64,000 nt of DNA from Trichoplax sp. H2 (taxonomy: Eukaryota; Placozoa; Uniplacotomia; Trichoplacea): NCBI GenBank assembly GCA_003344405.1, contig NOWV01000148.1, forward strand, positions 124,001-188,000. The letters are read 5' to 3'. This document shows positions 61,341 to 64,000 of this stretch, one piece after another; position 1 is the first letter of the stretch; each line of letters begins with the position of its first letter. The notes beneath the pieces are model-generated. The model did not search any database and had not been told where the DNA came from. It saw only the letters and a program-made list of their open reading frames with translations. The position numbers and the translations under genes are program-made.

Positions 61341-64000
61341 TAAGTCCTATGCAGAGTAGGAATTTTATTTAGAATTACGTTCAACTATCAACAAGATGAG
61401 CTACTTGTGATACTAATTCGTCCGTAATTTCTTTGAAGGATTTAAAGATACGGACTGAAAACGAAAATGGAGATACGAATTATACTGTCTTCTAGGTAAT
61501 TACTAGTTTTCTGAGTTGCTAACTAGTACATTGAACAGTCCAAATTTGATCGACTGTTCAACATTCATGTCAATTATATTAGCTCAGTTCTATTTTTCAT
61601 GACAAACTGGAAAGGAATGCCTACGAGTTTTTGCTGCAGAGTACATAATAAATTAATCCATCTAGCCAGAGTGTCAGGTATTGTCATCCCTACTTCAACA
61701 AGTTTTTACTTTTAAGTCTTTAGACTATTGAGAGATATGCATTCGTGATGTTTCATTCAATGAGAGAATAATAAGGTAGATTTGCTCAATATGATATCTT
61801 TGTCAATCTTTACTAATAGTACAAACTGATCATCGGTTATCAAAATTGAAGAAATTAACTGCAATGAAGAGTATTAATTGTTAAATTACTTCATTAATAA
61901 TATATCTTATATATAGATACTGCTATGAAAACCACTGTTTGATTAAACATTTACTTTATTTGCAGAATAATTTACTTTGATTTATCAGTACCGTAAAGAA
62001 ACAAAAATATTCATTAATTATATAGGTAAAATACGAAATTTTACATAATGTTATTTGTCACTTATGGGTATGAAAATAATTTAAATAATCCAACCATTCA
62101 AGCATGGTTAAATAGCCAAAATGATCATTTTTATCCTGAATCTGTCCATACCTGAACCAACAGTAAATCCAGATTGTTATAAAATATAACAAATGCAGTG
62201 GTAATAAAGCAGATAATCTACTATGGTTGCCACGACATGATTCATTTTTAAAATTCCTACATTGTTATGAACGATTATTAAATGGATAATATTAATCAAT
62301 TAGTTTGATAACAATTACAGCCTTCATTTCATGTAATATCGTATTGTATGTGAATAAAAATTGGAACAGACGCAGGATAACCTGTGGAGCTGCTTTGGCA
62401 AAAATATCGAATTCTTAAAGATTATTGGCATGGCAGTCATTTACTAACCTAATTTGACGCCTTTCTGTGAACTAATGCTAGCCATAATTTAATTTTTGAT
62501 GGAATGCTACTAAGAAAGTTTATTAGATTGATTCGAAATCGTTCGTATCTAAAACCTTTAAAATCGAAATAAATGATAATAAACGTGAATTAATTATTGG
62601 ATGATTCAATAAACTATCATAACCTTTCTCCAGTAAACACTATATGTAATAACGGAGTTCGCAGGCAAATTTTATTTTGTTCTAAAATTAATTAATATTT
62701 GCTGATGCTACAGCTGTGGAAAAATTGTTGGTACATTCGAAGATAAACTAAGTACATTTGAACGTGTAATAAGATAGGGCAAGTGTAAACTATTCTCTAG
62801 TATTTAAGACTGTGGTGTCTAGTTGAGTTCTGTATAATACTATAATAAATTTCAATTAATAAAATCGAATCCTAATAAAGGACTGAAAATGGAGTCCTTT
62901 ATGGTCTCTAAGCAGTAGAATAGTGTTACTTTACGATAAAAACAGCATTGAAATTACTAGAATTGGTTATCTTACATAGTCAAGTCGATACTTCGCCATC
63001 ATTTCCTTTTCTTTTTTCGTAAGGTTTCTATACAGCAAACGATAGATACATTACTATAGAAAATTTTTTATATCGATTTTTGTCATAAAAATGATACGTC
63101 AGGGTTACTGTAAGTCTACTATTGGGACTGCATGCTAAATTGCATGCATTTTATCCTTTGCGTAGAAGACTAAAATTTAATTTTATATATTTTCTTCTTC
63201 TTATAGAATCTCTTGGCATCCTGATAATACCAATGTCATCCTATTGTAAAAAATAATTCATTTATTGAACTAGCCAGGCCACTTGGGATTTAAGAAACTT
63301 GCAATTAAGATGATTAATTCTCCAAGGTAGTATTCAATAAAGAATGTTGAATAAAACAACAATTAAATCTTCTATTGCTAATATTCCGTACTTTTAGAGC
63401 TTGATATAAAGATCATTAAATCAACTAAAACCGTTCACTTCATTAAATCTGATTTAAAAGAGTTTTTCTTTTAGGCTACGGAAGAGAGTTGGTAATAAAC
63501 TTATTCACAACGATCTATCTTGACGCAAACTTTTCTGGATTTAGTATAATCTAAGGCAGTTTTGAACATCGTTTGAAAACTTTTTCTTTTAACTCGATCG
63601 TCAAGCATTATGCCCTTCGCTAAAGATGAAGAGAAAATAGTGCTTCGGTGGCCAAAACAAAATAACGAAGGTAGCTTTATTAATAAGAATTATCGTTCTG
63701 TATTGCCAAATATTTGATTAGGACTGAGGCTGAGGTTGAAACAATTTAAAAAGCGATACTAGTATGATATATTTGACATATATGATGTCGCTAGAACAGA
63801 TTGAATTAGTAAATTCCTAATTTTGTTTTCTTCTCCTTTGATTTGATTATGTTAACTAAGAAGGATGTTCTACAGCATTTTAGCAAAACTTTATAGAAAG
63901 TCAACTTATACAGATTGACATATTAACACTGTTTAATTATAATACAAGCCAACTCATTTAGTTAATAAAATCATGTTTATAACGTATTCGTGCCGATATT
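61341..64000. other. AT-rich end of window without recognised gene
   Basis: No frame, exon-like block or repeat that I can support. Searches for further transporter remnants by eye were negative. Confidence 0.45.

Overview
The window is eukaryotic and animal-like. It is strongly AT-rich and gene-sparse, and its genes are split into many short exons by mostly short GT-AG introns. I rebuilt the gene models by eye, joining exons whose splice phases agree and whose products match known metazoan families. The families (afadin/RADIL scaffold, AIMP2, ANKRD54, SVOP-type transporter, class A GPCR, TSR3, animal YwrD-type gamma-glutamyltransferase) together with the compact introns suggest an early-branching metazoan. 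A placozoan is my best guess, but this is inference and not proven by the sequence.

Layout. 1.9-3.5 kb (-): a two-exon PIF/Harbinger (HARBI1-type) nuclease lacking one or two catalytic acids. 5.5-6.3 kb: a ~119-bp tandem array with a dimeric higher-order pattern, followed by a (TA)n tract. 7.7-9.7 kb (+): TSR3 in seven exons. 11.3-15.2 kb (-): an ANKRD54-like gene in eight exons, its first intron filled by a ~160-200-bp tandem array. 16.3-21.9 kb (+): a YwrD-type gamma-glutamyltransferase in eight exons, its first intron also filled by a ~200-bp array. 22.9-40.0 kb (-): an 18-exon, 17-kb gene for an RA-RA-FHA-DIL-PDZ scaffold of the afadin/RADIL family. 43.3-44.9 kb (-): AIMP2. 49.1-50.2 kb (-): a single-exon class A GPCR. 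50.3-52.4 kb: a solo LTR, a 20-N gap and a near-identical second copy of the flanking DNA without the LTR. 54.2-59.5 kb (+): an SVOP/SLC22-like MFS transporter in about 15 exons, then at 60.9-61.3 kb a decayed copy of its 3' exons.

The genes are ordinary separate loci, not an operon or pathway cluster. TSR3 (18S rRNA modification) and AIMP2 (multi-synthetase complex) serve translation; the afadin-like protein links Rap/Ras signalling to membrane junctions; the transferase, the transporter and the GPCR are metabolic or surface proteins. The most informative observations are the filled-site/empty-site pair that defines the solo LTR and points to two haplotypes joined across an assembly gap, the intermediate architecture of the afadin/RADIL protein, and the repeat-filled first introns of two neighbouring genes.
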